In this document: positions 17,522 to 26,583 of the stretch, in pieces | How positions within the stretch are numbered: the first letter of the stretch is position 1 | How the letters are laid out: every line of letters starts with the position of its first letter | Origin: Caldicellulosiruptor danielii | Lineage (GTDB): Bacteria > Bacillota > Thermoanaerobacteria > Caldicellulosiruptorales > Caldicellulosiruptoraceae | Length of the DNA stretch: 64,000 bases | NCBI RefSeq assembly: GCF_034343125.1 | Contig: NZ_CP139957.1 | Span: 457,001 to 521,000, forward strand | Direction of reading: 5' to 3' | Translations under genes and position numbers: made by a program | The notes under the pieces: generated by a model | What the model was told of the DNA's origin: nothing | Databases searched by the model: none | The model's input: only the letters and a program-made list of their open reading frames with translations

Positions 17522-18340
17522 ATGATAAGAAAACTTTCAAATGCTGATTTTGAAACTCTTATGGATTTTGTCCGAAAGGAAAAAGAGTGGAATATTTTTA
17601 TAATTGGTGATGTACTGAGTTATGGATTTGACTCACCGGTTGTTGAAGTTTGGGGAGAATTTGATGTTGTATCTGGGAATTTAAAGGCAGTTCTTCTTCG
17701 TTATAGAAGAGATTTGATTTTTTATTCAGACCGTGATGATTGGGATGTTGATTCGTTTTGCAACATAGTACTCACAACAAAATGCAAAGTTCTGTCAGGC
17801 AAAAAAGTTGCTATTTATCCATTTCTGAAAGCTTTGAATGTCTTGCAGAAAAGAGAGCAGCTTTTTATGAAGTTCGATGGCAGTGTAGATAAAAATAAAT
17901 TAGAACTTTCTCAGGAAGAACTTGAAAAGGTTAAGATGATAAATAAAGACAACTTGGAAGAAAACCTTGACAAGCTTGAACTGATAGTATATTTGTATCA
18001 GTCTATAGAAGAGTTTTTAAATCCTTCAACATTCGAACAACTGAAGCAGGATGTTTCCTTGGGAAGAAGCAGGATATATTATATAGAAGAAGATGGTTTA
18101 GTTGTGTCATCTGCGCGAACTGCTGCAGAACTTGCAGACATGGCAATGGTTTTGAGTGTTTGTACAATGCATGAGTACAGGTCAAGAGGATACGCTACTA
18201 TTTGCATGAAAAAGCTTTGCAGTGATTTGATAAAAGAGAACAAATCGCTTTGCTTGTTTTGTGACAACCCTAAAGCTGCTAATATATACAGAAAAATTGG
18301 CTTTCAGCAGATTGGAACTTGGGTGGCTTTAGGGTTATAG
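17522..18340 (+). CDS. GNAT-family N-acetyltransferase
   Basis: The protein has 272 residues. The C-terminal part (about 165-272) is a GNAT domain: VVSSARTAAELADMAMVLSV is followed by the acetyl-CoA loop EYRSRGYATICMKKL and the closing AANIYRKIGFQQIG. The N-terminal half resembles the DUF-type lobe in two-lobed GNAT proteins and is less conserved. The substrate is unknown. It is about 50 nt after the GH36 stop and ahead of a strong terminator, so it may be read through from the operon. Confidence 0.88.
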   Translation: MIRKLSNADFETLMDFVRKEKEWNIFIIGDVLSYGFDSPVVEVWGEFDVVSGNLKAVLLRYRRDLIFYSDRDDWDVDSFCNIVLTTKCKVLSGKKVAIYPFLKALNVLQKREQLFMKFDGSVDKNKLELSQEELEKVKMINKDNLEENLDKLELIVYLYQSIEEFLNPSTFEQLKQDVSLGRSRIYYIEEDGLVVSSARTAAELADMAMVLSVCTMHEYRSRGYATICMKKLCSDLIKENKSLCLFCDNPKAANIYRKIGFQQIGTWVALGL

Positions 18341-18362
18341 AATATTTGTTTCTAACAAACTT

Positions 18363-18388
18363 AACCACCTGTAATTTTACAGGTGGTT
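18363..18388 (+). terminator. Intrinsic terminator after the acetyltransferase gene
   Basis: AACCACCTGT (18363-18372) pairs perfectly with ACAGGTGGTT (18379-18388), with a 6-nt loop, followed by TTTATTTTTT. Confidence 0.95.
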
Positions 18389-18401
18389 TTTATTTTTTAA
18401 A

Positions 18402-18512
18402 TTTTTGGTTGCAATTATATAGATTTAGTGATAAAATATAACAAAGTAAAAAAAGAGGAGTGATGTTTAAATGACAAAAATATTACACACATTCTTACAG
18501 CTTTAATTATAA
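18402..18512 (+). pseudogene. Decayed copy of the SIMPL-gene promoter and start
   Basis: This stretch resembles 19826-19930 upstream of the SIMPL-domain gene: TTTTGGTTG, a TATAAT-like box, AAAGTAAAAAA, a purine-rich ribosome site, and later CTTTAATTATA in both. The ATG at 18470 runs only about 11 codons to a stop. The remaining sequence to 18661 holds no gene that I can see. It looks like the stub of a lost paralogue. Confidence 0.4.
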
Positions 18513-18661
18513 GGTTCTACTTTACAATGTCTTCATATTTTGGCACAGACGAGAAATAAATTTATGTTTTCTTAAGCTTTTTTAGAATTAAGGGTTAAAT
18601 CTTTGATTATTTGCTTTTAAAGTTCAAAATTATAAATAAGAAAAAAGGAAGTGATATTCGT

Positions 18662-19441
18662 ATGAAAAAATTATTATTTATATCGAAATCAATTAGATTA
18701 TTTTTATGTTTTTGTCTATCTATATCGTTACTTATAAATGTTATATACGTAAGAGCTCATGAACAGGACAAATTTTTAGAGGATGAAATTTTACGAGCTT
18801 CAGGAATGCCACAAGACGAAATCGATGCATTAGATAATGATATAAAGAAATTTATAGTTAATGATTTAAAAAATAATGCGAATTTATCAGATTTGAAATA
18901 CATTAATATATCAGATTCTTTATCTCCTTCTGTATCAAAAGAGATAAGACCACTTGTTAATCAGGTATTTTATGATATTAAATTTTATGTAAGTGCGTTT
19001 AAATCTGGTGATGTAATATACATTTATCCAACGTATGAATTCACTGAAGACCACCAACCAAAAGGTAAAGATAGTTTTTCGTTCCAGTTAGGTGATGCTA
19101 TGAGGCCTTATGAATATGGTGGTCAAATATGGTATAAAGACTATACAATGTCAGATTGGGCGCTTGGAGGTAGTTTGGTTGCTAATAATCAGGGATTTAA
19201 TGGTGCTGAATATTCGGGTGCTCAATTAGGTTCACCTGATTGGCCTATGAAAATGAAAGGATGTGCTTATTGCCATGCGCAAGTTGGTACGGGCTCTGAT
19301 AAAAGAATAATAATGAGTTATATGCATAATCCAAAAGGTGCATCGTATTCTATATCTTTTTCAGTTGGAGGCTTGGGTATAACATATAATTCATCTGCTG
19401 TAATTTATACTAATGCCAGCACAGTTGTTCTTTCATATTAA
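18662..19441 (+). CDS. Secreted protein of unknown function
   Basis: The protein has 259 residues from ATG 18662 (GGAAGTGAT upstream); an earlier ATG at 18611 lacks a site. A signal peptide is clear: KKLLFISKSIRLFLCFCLSISLL... ending about residue 33 (VRA-HEQ). The mature part has an acidic helical section, then a Gly/Ser/Tyr-rich C-terminal half with two close cysteines (MKGCAYCHAQVGTGSDK). I do not recognise the family. The C-terminal Ser/Gly-rich stretch predicts a beta-structured secreted module. Next to other secreted unknowns. Confidence 0.75.
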   Translation: MKKLLFISKSIRLFLCFCLSISLLINVIYVRAHEQDKFLEDEILRASGMPQDEIDALDNDIKKFIVNDLKNNANLSDLKYINISDSLSPSVSKEIRPLVNQVFYDIKFYVSAFKSGDVIYIYPTYEFTEDHQPKGKDSFSFQLGDAMRPYEYGGQIWYKDYTMSDWALGGSLVANNQGFNGAEYSGAQLGSPDWPMKMKGCAYCHAQVGTGSDKRIIMSYMHNPKGASYSISFSVGGLGITYNSSAVIYTNASTVVLSY

Positions 19442-19613
19442 TGATGCATAATATATTTAGGTATTACAAAACATGTGCATATTTTTGTAGCCTCTTTATG
19501 TTTTACACGAAATTAACACTAATTCAACTTTGAAATCTGCTATTACAGTTGAACGACTATTATTAAAGTTACTAAAATATAAGCTCAAATTTTTGTTTTA
19601 ATGGAGGTTAAAA

Positions 19614-19790
19614 ATGAAAGATTATAGAATTATGCTGTTAGGAATTGCAATTATTCTATTTGGAATTGCTTACGAAGTAACGTTAATTGGTTATAGCCCA
19701 GCAGAATTTTTGCGATTTATAGTAAAAACATTTAAATTTATAGGCATTATTGTTACAGTAATTGGTTATTTTGAAGCAGAGAAGAAATAA
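19614..19790 (+). CDS. Small membrane protein, unknown
   Basis: A 58-residue reading frame starts at ATG 19614 with GGAGG 8-12 nt upstream. It encodes two hydrophobic helices (MLLGIAIILFGIAYEV and FKFIGIIVTVIGYFE) and a charged end EAEKK. Good ribosome site and codon use support a real gene. The function is unknown. Confidence 0.7.
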   Translation: MKDYRIMLLGIAIILFGIAYEVTLIGYSPAEFLRFIVKTFKFIGIIVTVIGYFEAEKK

Positions 19791-19888
19791 TTGTGTAGAT
19801 AGTTACTTTTATTTTTATAAAATTTTGGTTGTAGCCTCAGAAGTTTAATGATATAATGTAATAAAGTGAAAAAATGGAGGTTAAAATT

Positions 19889-20623
19889 TTGAACAATAAG
19901 AATTTTACCTATGTTCTGGTTGCTTTAATTATAGGGATTTCTTTTACAATCTCTTCTTACTTTTTATCAAACGGCCTTATAAATTTAAGGGCAGAAAGAA
20001 AGGTCATTAAAGTAACAGGTTCTGCCAAAAAACAGCTCAGGTCTGACCTTGTCAAATGGACAGGGATGTATTCTGTGCAGGCAAAAGATTTAAAAGAAGC
20101 TTACAAACTTTTAGAAGAAAGCCAAAAGAAAGTAAAAGATTATTTTCTTTCAAAAGGCTTGTCTGAAAAGGATTTAATATTTTCCTCAATTTCAACTCAA
20201 ACAATATATGAGATGTTGCCAAATGGACTGTATTCAACAAAGGTAGATAGCTACAGACTTGTTCAGAGCATTCAGATCACATCAAAAGATGTTGACAGAA
20301 TAACCGAACTTTCAAGACAGTCAACAGAGCTTATAAACCTGGGTGTCCAGTTTGAATCATTTGCACCGCAGTATTATTACACAAAACTGGCAGATTTGAA
20401 GGTTGATATGCTATCGCTTGCCACAAAAGATGCAATAAAAAGAGCACAGCAGATAGCTGAAAGCACAGGGATTAAGGTGGGAAGCTTGCGGTCTGCATCA
20501 ATGGGAGTTTTCCAGATAACACCTTTGTATTCCACAGATGTGAGTGACTATGGTATAAACGATACCTCATCTGTTGACAAAGAAATAACGGCAATAGTGA
20601 ATTGTGAGTTTGCTATAAAGTAA
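19889..20623 (+). CDS. SIMPL-domain (DUF541) protein
   Basis: The protein has 244 residues. The start is TTG 19889, 8 nt after GGAGG; an ATG at 19874 overlaps that site. The N-terminal signal anchor is YVLVALIIGISFTISSYFL. The SIMPL domain follows: VTGSAKKQLRSDLVKWTG near the start, repeated EKDL and SSISTQTIYE features, and the ending INDTSSVDKEITAIVNCEFAIK. Members of this family are periplasmic or membrane-bound, some linked to oxidative stress or outer-surface assembly; no enzymatic role is established. Confidence 0.88.
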   Translation: MNNKNFTYVLVALIIGISFTISSYFLSNGLINLRAERKVIKVTGSAKKQLRSDLVKWTGMYSVQAKDLKEAYKLLEESQKKVKDYFLSKGLSEKDLIFSSISTQTIYEMLPNGLYSTKVDSYRLVQSIQITSKDVDRITELSRQSTELINLGVQFESFAPQYYYTKLADLKVDMLSLATKDAIKRAQQIAESTGIKVGSLRSASMGVFQITPLYSTDVSDYGINDTSSVDKEITAIVNCEFAIK

Positions 20624-20648
20624 ATTCCAATAACAATATGAAACTTTT

Positions 20649-20685
20649 CCCATCTAATGCTGAATATTAAAAAGTGTTAGATGGG
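20649..20685 (+). terminator. Intrinsic terminator after the SIMPL gene
   Basis: CCCATCTAA (20649-20657) pairs with TTAGATGGG (20677-20685), followed by TTTTGTTTTG. Confidence 0.85.
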
Positions 20686-20728
20686 TTTTGTTTTGTAAAA
20701 ACCCTGTTGGCTTAGGGAGGAGAGAGCT

Positions 20729-22879
20729 TTGAGAAGGTTTAAACTTCAATTATTGTTTTTAGGTTTTATTTTTGTCTTGCTTATGCTAATAAATTCGGAT
20801 AAATGTTTGGCAGACAGCAAAGAGACTCAGAAGTATATTTATGCAGTCAAGCTTTCTGAATTGAAGATTGATAGAGAACTTGAAAGTTATATTAAGGATG
20901 GTTATGTATGTGTTAAGCTCTCAGAGGATCTTTTAAATAAGAATTTTGACATTAAATTGGTAACTTACCGGCAGGACAAAAATTTTGAAGAGCACTATCT
21001 GTCAGTATTTCAGACAAAAAACAAAATATTTAGATACAGAGTTGATAATAAAATTATAGCAGCCAAGTGCTATTTACTGAAAAATTCCACCGGTGTCTTG
21101 TTAAAACAGCTGCAGATTGATTCTAAGGATAGTGTATATGTCAATGTTTACAGAGAACAAGGTTCTAAAATAATCCCTGATTTTCTGGTTGTTCGTGGTT
21201 ACACCCGGGATAATGAAAGGTGTTATGCATCATCCATGAATATAACACAACTTAGTGAGGGGGATAATAAACTTTACATAAGAACGTCTATGCCTCGAAA
21301 TATGTCATATGTGGAAGGGTATCTTGAATATTCAACTGTAAAATCAACGCGTGTTCATGAAGTAGCTTATGACAGACTGGGAAATAATGTTTATGTTGTA
21401 GCTACATACTATGAGCCTCTTTTAGAAAATATTTTAAAGGATAAATCTCTTATAATAAAAGCCCAACCAGTTTATTACCTTTATTTAGAACTAATAGGTT
21501 ATGATTTCTCTGGGAATAAAATTGCTTTGTCATCAAGGAATATGGAGTTTGATTTGAGAAAACTATTATACACAGAAGGCTATGCTATTGATACAAATAT
21601 TATCAATCCGAACCTTCCAGCTGGTGTTTTACCTGAAAGATGGGAAGTAAAAGCTTTTACCAGCGATCAATGTAAAGATTTTCTTGATTGGGCTTTGAAT
21701 CCACAGACAAGAGATTTGTTTGTTGTTACTACCAATTTTTCTTCTTCTAATACAAAGTATTTGGTAATTAAGGGTTATAACGAAAATCATCAGAAAATAT
21801 ACCTAAGTTCAAGGAATATGCTAATAAAAAGAGGGACAATAGACACAGCTATAATTCCCAATATTGATATAGATGTAAAAAATATAAAGGTTGAAACTGT
21901 TGAAGATAAAGCAAATTTGGCTTATATTGTCGATTGGTGTATAGGTAAAGAAGGTAACCTGTATATCACAGCAGTAAACAATACTGACAACGATGTGCTT
22001 TATTTATTGATAAAGGGATATCGGAAAGATTCAACTGATATTTTTTTAACAACAAGGAATATGCAAATTAAAAGGCAAACAATTGATACAGCAGTTATAT
22101 CTAATGTTCCCACATCTCTAATTGTGGTGGCAGTAAAAGTGATAATAAATAAACCTAACTCTTCATATTTTGTTGATTGGCAGTTGGACAAGAAAGGTAA
22201 TTTATATATAGTTGCGGTAAACAATACAAGCAATAATATGCAATTTGCCTTAATTAAAGGTTATGATGGGGAAAACAATAAAATATACCTAAGTTCAAGG
22301 AATCTTCGCATACGTCCCAACACCATTGATACGAATATTATCTCAAACATTCCGGCTTTTGTTAAGAAAGTTGAAGTTGAAATGATCCCTAACAAATCAT
22401 TGGCTTCATTTGTAGTTGATTGGTGTTTGGATAAACAAAGAAACTTGTATGTTGTTGGGGTCAATAATTCTGAAAGAGATGATAACCTTTGGTTGCTTCT
22501 TCAGGGATATGACCAGAAAGATCAAAAAGTCTGGCTTGGTTCAAGAAATTTCAGGGTTAGAAAAGGGACAGTAGATACATGCATAGTAAGTAATATTCCT
22601 GATTATGTAAAAAGGGTTGATGTGTCACTACTACCTGAAAAATATGGTGTTACAGTTCAGCAAAAGTTTTTTGATAAAACACAGGGGAAGTTGTGTATGG
22701 TTATTACAAACTATAGTGCTCAAAAAACAGCAAAATTTCAGATAGAGGGTTTTGATTCAAAAGGAAAGGTTGTATACAGAAGTGTTTATACTGCTGTTGT
22801 AAAAGAATTTATTGTTGGAACATATGTGATTTATATACCAAAAAAAGGAGTTGAAAAGATAGAGGTTAAAAGGCAATAG
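20729..22879 (+). CDS. Secreted protein made of about 80-residue repeats (unknown family)
   Basis: The protein has 716 residues and starts at TTG 20729 after GGGAGGAG. It has a signal peptide (LQLLFLGFIFVLLMLIN...CLA-DS). From about residue 210 it contains repeated units: [V/L]DW, then GNLY[I/V]xxVNN, a short loop, L[I/L]KGY, [I/V]xLSSRN, [I/R]xxTIDTxI[I/V]SNIP and VKxVxV. Units begin near residues 319, 401, 482, 562 and a diverged one near 643, a period of about 80. Each unit should be a beta-sandwich-like domain. I do not recognise a named family. A full paralogue lies at 60004-61716 but is broken by a stop. Role unknown; a surface or envelope protein is likely. Confidence 0.85.
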   Translation: MRRFKLQLLFLGFIFVLLMLINSDKCLADSKETQKYIYAVKLSELKIDRELESYIKDGYVCVKLSEDLLNKNFDIKLVTYRQDKNFEEHYLSVFQTKNKIFRYRVDNKIIAAKCYLLKNSTGVLLKQLQIDSKDSVYVNVYREQGSKIIPDFLVVRGYTRDNERCYASSMNITQLSEGDNKLYIRTSMPRNMSYVEGYLEYSTVKSTRVHEVAYDRLGNNVYVVATYYEPLLENILKDKSLIIKAQPVYYLYLELIGYDFSGNKIALSSRNMEFDLRKLLYTEGYAIDTNIINPNLPAGVLPERWEVKAFTSDQCKDFLDWALNPQTRDLFVVTTNFSSSNTKYLVIKGYNENHQKIYLSSRNMLIKRGTIDTAIIPNIDIDVKNIKVETVEDKANLAYIVDWCIGKEGNLYITAVNNTDNDVLYLLIKGYRKDSTDIFLTTRNMQIKRQTIDTAVISNVPTSLIVVAVKVIINKPNSSYFVDWQLDKKGNLYIVAVNNTSNNMQFALIKGYDGENNKIYLSSRNLRIRPNTIDTNIISNIPAFVKKVEVEMIPNKSLASFVVDWCLDKQRNLYVVGVNNSERDDNLWLLLQGYDQKDQKVWLGSRNFRVRKGTVDTCIVSNIPDYVKRVDVSLLPEKYGVTVQQKFFDKTQGKLCMVITNYSAQKTAKFQIEGFDSKGKVVYRSVYTAVVKEFIVGTYVIYIPKKGVEKIEVKRQ

Positions 22880-22920
22880 CAATCTTTTACTTATTTTTTG
22901 AACTATCAATAAGAGGAAAA

Positions 22921-23157
22921 ATGAGACTTAGCATATCTGTACAAAAGCTTTCTGAAGAACAAAATGGGAGAATAAAGATATATATAGCCTCTTCACTGGT
23001 TTGTTTTGCTATTTTGATAGAGATTTTAATGAGTTTATTGTTTTTTATAAAACTTCACATTAATAAATTAACAATAGTCCCGATTTTAATATTATTTTTA
23101 TTGGTATTTTTTGGGATACTTGCTTATTATTTGTATAGAATTTTCAAAAATGCTTGA
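22921..23157 (+). CDS. Small two-helix membrane protein, unknown
   Basis: The protein has 78 residues. An N-terminal charged segment (SVQKLSEEQNGRIK) is followed by two long hydrophobic helices (YIASSLVCFAILIEILMSLLFF and IVPILILFLLVFFGILAYYLY) and a basic tail. AGAGGAAAA precedes the ATG. It lies 41 nt after the repeat-protein gene. Confidence 0.65.
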   Translation: MRLSISVQKLSEEQNGRIKIYIASSLVCFAILIEILMSLLFFIKLHINKLTIVPILILFLLVFFGILAYYLYRIFKNA

Positions 23158-23323
23158 ATAAATGGCTTTTTTAAGGGTTTGAGCAATGATTTTAATAATA
23201 GAGTCTTTGAAGGTAAATAGCAAGCAAGAAGAATATATTGCTAAACGGGTTGTAAATAAGAATCAATAAAACATATAATTAAGGTATTAGCAGGTAAAAT
23301 TAAAGTGAAGGAATTTTCCCTTT

Positions 23324-23458
23324 GGAACGGCAGCAGGTGCTATGGTTGGGGGATGGTTTTATACATATGCAACAGAATCTATTAAAGTAAATGGTAAATC
23401 TTTAAAGGATGCTGCAAAGCAATTGACGAAAGAAGTTTTTGATTATGCATTTAAATAA
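23324..23458 (+). pseudogene. Gene fragment with glycine-rich hydrophobic helix
   Basis: In an open frame ending at TAA 23456, the sequence encodes GTAAGAMVGGWFYTYATE then an amphipathic helix DAAKQLTKEVFDYAFK. There is no convincing start or ribosome site, and the upstream 160 nt carry stops in all frames. The composition recalls C termini of small glycine-zipper peptides, but identity is not supported. The whole gap 23158-23503 holds nothing else. Confidence 0.4.
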
Positions 23459-23503
23459 TAAAAAGTTGTGTGTGAATTTACATGTGGGGGGACTAATTAA
23501 ATT

Positions 23504-24313
23504 ATGACATTAGAAGAATACCGCATAAAAAAATATCTGATAGAAAGTGAACTATATATTGATGATCCATCAGAATTTAAGAGCAGTATAAAGGGTTTTT
23601 TATTTGCATTCTTAATTTCTTCTGAACTTTCATTTTTACCGCCAATGCTGATTGCAAAGAATTTAATCACCAGGATTATTTTTTGGATAGCAAATGGATT
23701 GTTTGTATTTTTCAGTGTATGGGCAATATACATTTTAAGCAGCCTTTACAAAAGGCAAAGGCAGATTGTGCTTTATAATGGATTGTTATATTTAGTATGG
23801 TCATTAATTCTCCTGGTGGGTGCAGTGGAATATGTAGGTATACTGTTGCACCTGCATATTCTCGCATTTTTATTTATTGCGATTTATATAGCAATTTTTT
23901 GGCTTATATTCAGGGTATATATTCCCAAGAAGCTGAAGGGATGGAGATCAAAGTTTTACAAGACCAAGCTGGGGAAGAAAATACTTGGTATTGCTACTGC
24001 GATTTCTTCTTTTGCAGGAGTTCTTGGGATGACAATAGCCAAGATGACAAAAGATTATCTCAGTCAGGAGCAAGTATATTTTGCGATGGCGATGGGTTGT
24101 TTAGCTCTTTCTTATATGACTATTAAAGGGAGTGAGAATATATACAGGTATTATCTAATGATCAAGTATCCCCAGTGTGTTTCCTATTATGAGCCGCCGA
24201 AGGAGAAGCGAAAGAGGACTACTAAGAAGAGTGGGAAGGATGAGAAGGGGAAGGCTCGAGAGGATTTAGGTAAAATTCAAAGCCAAAGAGGGGTTGGAAG
24301 TAATGAGGTATAG
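23504..24313 (+). CDS. Multi-pass membrane protein, unknown
   Basis: The protein has 269 residues. After a charged N terminus (LEEYRIKKYLIESELYIDD) come about five to six hydrophobic helices between residues 27 and 215, including the pairs LFAFLISSELSFL/IIFWIANGLFVFFSVW and LVWSLILLVGAVEYV/LAFLFIAIYIAIFWLIF. The C-terminal tail is very basic (KEKRKRTTKKSGKDEKGKARED). No family is recognised. It overlaps the next gene by 11 nt, so the two are probably cotranslated. Confidence 0.75.
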   Translation: MTLEEYRIKKYLIESELYIDDPSEFKSSIKGFLFAFLISSELSFLPPMLIAKNLITRIIFWIANGLFVFFSVWAIYILSSLYKRQRQIVLYNGLLYLVWSLILLVGAVEYVGILLHLHILAFLFIAIYIAIFWLIFRVYIPKKLKGWRSKFYKTKLGKKILGIATAISSFAGVLGMTIAKMTKDYLSQEQVYFAMAMGCLALSYMTIKGSENIYRYYLMIKYPQCVSYYEPPKEKRKRTTKKSGKDEKGKAREDLGKIQSQRGVGSNEV

Positions 24314-24977
24314 ATTTGAATGCACATATTTAGAAGCAGAGAGAGTATTTTTAGAAATTATTTCTGAGAAGATGGGCAAAAGATATATTCCGATGGAGAG
24401 GAAGGAGGATGGTTTTACCTGTGAGCTGGAATTGAGTCCATCAGATATTTACAAATACATTTTTGTTATAGATGACAACATTAGGCTAATTGACTTTTCA
24501 GCACCGTTTACCATTCCAACAGAAGATGGGCAAATATATTCGTGCATTGCTATAAATGCCGGTGGAGAGATTTTAACATATGATTTTGAGCCAAGTATAT
24601 ATGTTAAAGATTTTGGTTTTTGCAATGAGGCAAAAGAAGATGAAAAGATGCTTTATAAAAGAGCTTTTTCAAAGAAAGACAGGAAGGTGTGTGTTAGAAT
24701 AGTATACACAGAAGTTCTGGGATTTCATCAAAGCAGTATACTTTGGTATAAGCCTGATGGAGAGTTTTTTGCTCAAAGTAGTGGAATTGTCTGGAGTGAT
24801 GAAGAGAAAATGGACAACATAACCGAGTGGCATTATATGGAAATAGGAGAGGAAATGCCTACAGGCAGATGGAAGGTAAAGTTATTCATTGATGGGCTGT
24901 ATATCTTGGAAGACTATTTTGTAATAACTCCAACTGTATACGGTGTAGAGTCAGGTATATTAAAAACAAGAATATAA
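24303..24977 (+). CDS. Soluble protein of unknown function, possible two-lobed beta-sandwich
   Basis: The protein has 224 residues from ATG 24303 (GAGGGG upstream); a TTG at 24294 would add three residues. No signal or membrane segment. The first half (RFECTYLEAERVFLE, ELELSPSDIYKYIFVID) resembles carbohydrate-binding or early-set beta-sandwiches. The second half (KVCVRIVYTEVLGFHQ, GRWKVKLFIDGLYI) looks like a second beta-domain. Neither match is decisive. Coupled to the membrane protein before it. Confidence 0.65.
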   Translation: MRYRFECTYLEAERVFLEIISEKMGKRYIPMERKEDGFTCELELSPSDIYKYIFVIDDNIRLIDFSAPFTIPTEDGQIYSCIAINAGGEILTYDFEPSIYVKDFGFCNEAKEDEKMLYKRAFSKKDRKVCVRIVYTEVLGFHQSSILWYKPDGEFFAQSSGIVWSDEEKMDNITEWHYMEIGEEMPTGRWKVKLFIDGLYILEDYFVITPTVYGVESGILKTRI

Positions 24978-25003
24978 AACTTTTATATGGAGGGGTATGA
25001 TAA

Positions 25004-26402
25004 ATGAAAAAAATAATTAGAAGAGCAATTATTTTAATTTGTTTTCTGGCTATTGTATCAAATTTTAAATTTACATTAGCGGCTCAAGCTAAATCTAAAA
25101 TTGTAAAAATTGATAATTTAAACATCACAGTAAAGGTTGGAGACAGCTTTACCTTGCCGGGCAAGGTCAAGGCTACTCTTTCTGACAAGAAAGTGGTTTA
25201 TGTTCCAGTCAAATGGACTACCAACAAAGTATCCACTCAAAATGTGGGTAAATTTATATTTAAAGGTAAAGTTCAAAACTATAATAAAGATGTTATATTA
25301 ACACTCAATGTCAGACACTGGACATTAGATGAGCTCAAGAAAGAAAAAAATAAAGTTGTTATTGTAAAAGGATATAACAAAGAAGGTAAAGCTTTTGCAT
25401 ATAGTGGAATTTTGATTTCACCGGATGGTAAGGTATTAACAAATTATGTTGCAATCGATTATCTTCAGAAAGCCGAAGTATATATTGGAAGTCAGAAATA
25501 TGAAGTTGAAAAGGTTATAGACTATGATGTTTCAAAGGATATAGCAATTTTAAAGTTGAAAAATGCAAAAAAATTTGCCATATGTGAAAATAGGCGATTC
25601 AAATAAGGTTAAAATAGGAGATAAAGTGGTAGTAATTAGCTCCTCAGCTATTTATACGAACGTGTTTGTTTCTGAGTATGATAAAGACAATATGATATTT
25701 ATTCTTACTGGTGAAGCTATTAAAAAAGAAGACGATGCAGGAATGGCAGTTTTTAATTTTAGGGGTGAGGTTATTGGCGTAGGTTTTATAGGATATTATG
25801 ACGAGAATCCTAATAAGAAGTATTTAATGATGATTCCATATGAAAAAGTAAAATCTCTCAAAGAGAATAAAAATTTGACTTTATCACAAATTTTTAGATT
25901 AGAACATGTGATTGAGACAGATGATTATTATTATGAAGGTGAGATAAAAGACGGTATGAGACATGGCTATGGGTATTGCAGGTGGAAAAATGGTGATGAG
26001 TATTCAGGTGATTGGAAAAATGATACAATGGATGGTTATGGAGAATATTACACTGCAAATGGTGATGTTTATAAAGGTGATTTTAAAAATGGAATGTTTG
26101 ATGGTAAAGGGACATGTACTTTTGCAAACGGCGATAAATATGAAGGTGAATGGAAAAATGACAAGATGAATGGTAAAGGGACTTACACCTGGGCTGATGG
26201 CGATAAATACGAAGGTGAGTGGAAAAACGGAGTCAGAGAAGGGTATGGAGTGTACACATCTGCAGATGGTGATAGATATGAAGGTGAGTGGAAAAACGAT
26301 AAAATGAACGGAATTGGAACAGTTTATAAAGCAAACGGTGAAGTAATTAAAGGTATCTGGAAAGATGGAGAACTTGTCAAGAAATTAGAAGATAATTATT
26401 AA
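25004..26402 (+). pseudogene. Secreted trypsin-like protease domain plus MORN repeats, frameshifted at A7
   Basis: Two overlapping frames make one gene. 25004-25606 encodes a signal peptide, an Ig-like segment (KVKATLSDKKVVYVPVKW) and the start of a trypsin-like fold (FAYSGILISPDGKVLTNY, YDVSKDIAILKL). The reading then slips at an A7 run (25567-25573), after which the +1 frame (to 26402) continues as NLPYVKIGDSNKVKIGDKVVVISS, the expected next protease segment. About six MORN repeats of 23 residues follow (GEWKNDKMNGKGTYTW type). One A fewer would restore about 465 residues. No clear catalytic Ser (GNSGG) is seen where expected (EDDAGMAV), so the protease domain may be inactive. Could be decay, assembly error or transcriptional slippage. 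Confidence 0.8.
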
Positions 26403-26513
26403 AAGATTTAAATTTTCTAAATTGCAATATTAAATGCAACACTTTTTGGTGAAACTGGAAATTATAACTTGATTAAAGCAACAACTGTGTATGATATTAG
26501 TTGCCAATATATA

Positions 26514-26537
26514 CCAGCTTTCCTGTAGGAAAGCTGG
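26514..26537 (-). terminator. Hairpin at the 3' end of the IS30 transposase gene
   Basis: CCAGCTTTCC (26514-26523) pairs perfectly with GGAAAGCTGG (26528-26537) around TGTA. It lies inside the IS between the transposase stop and the left inverted repeat. Confidence 0.7.
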
Positions 26538-26583
26538 CGGCTGCCATTTTGTACTATATTTTCCTCTGTCTATATAGCACTTC

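Noticed and set aside
26440-26482. Gene split by the IS30 element
   Set aside because: Open frames on both sides are short and do not match a family I recognise; noted only as a hint.
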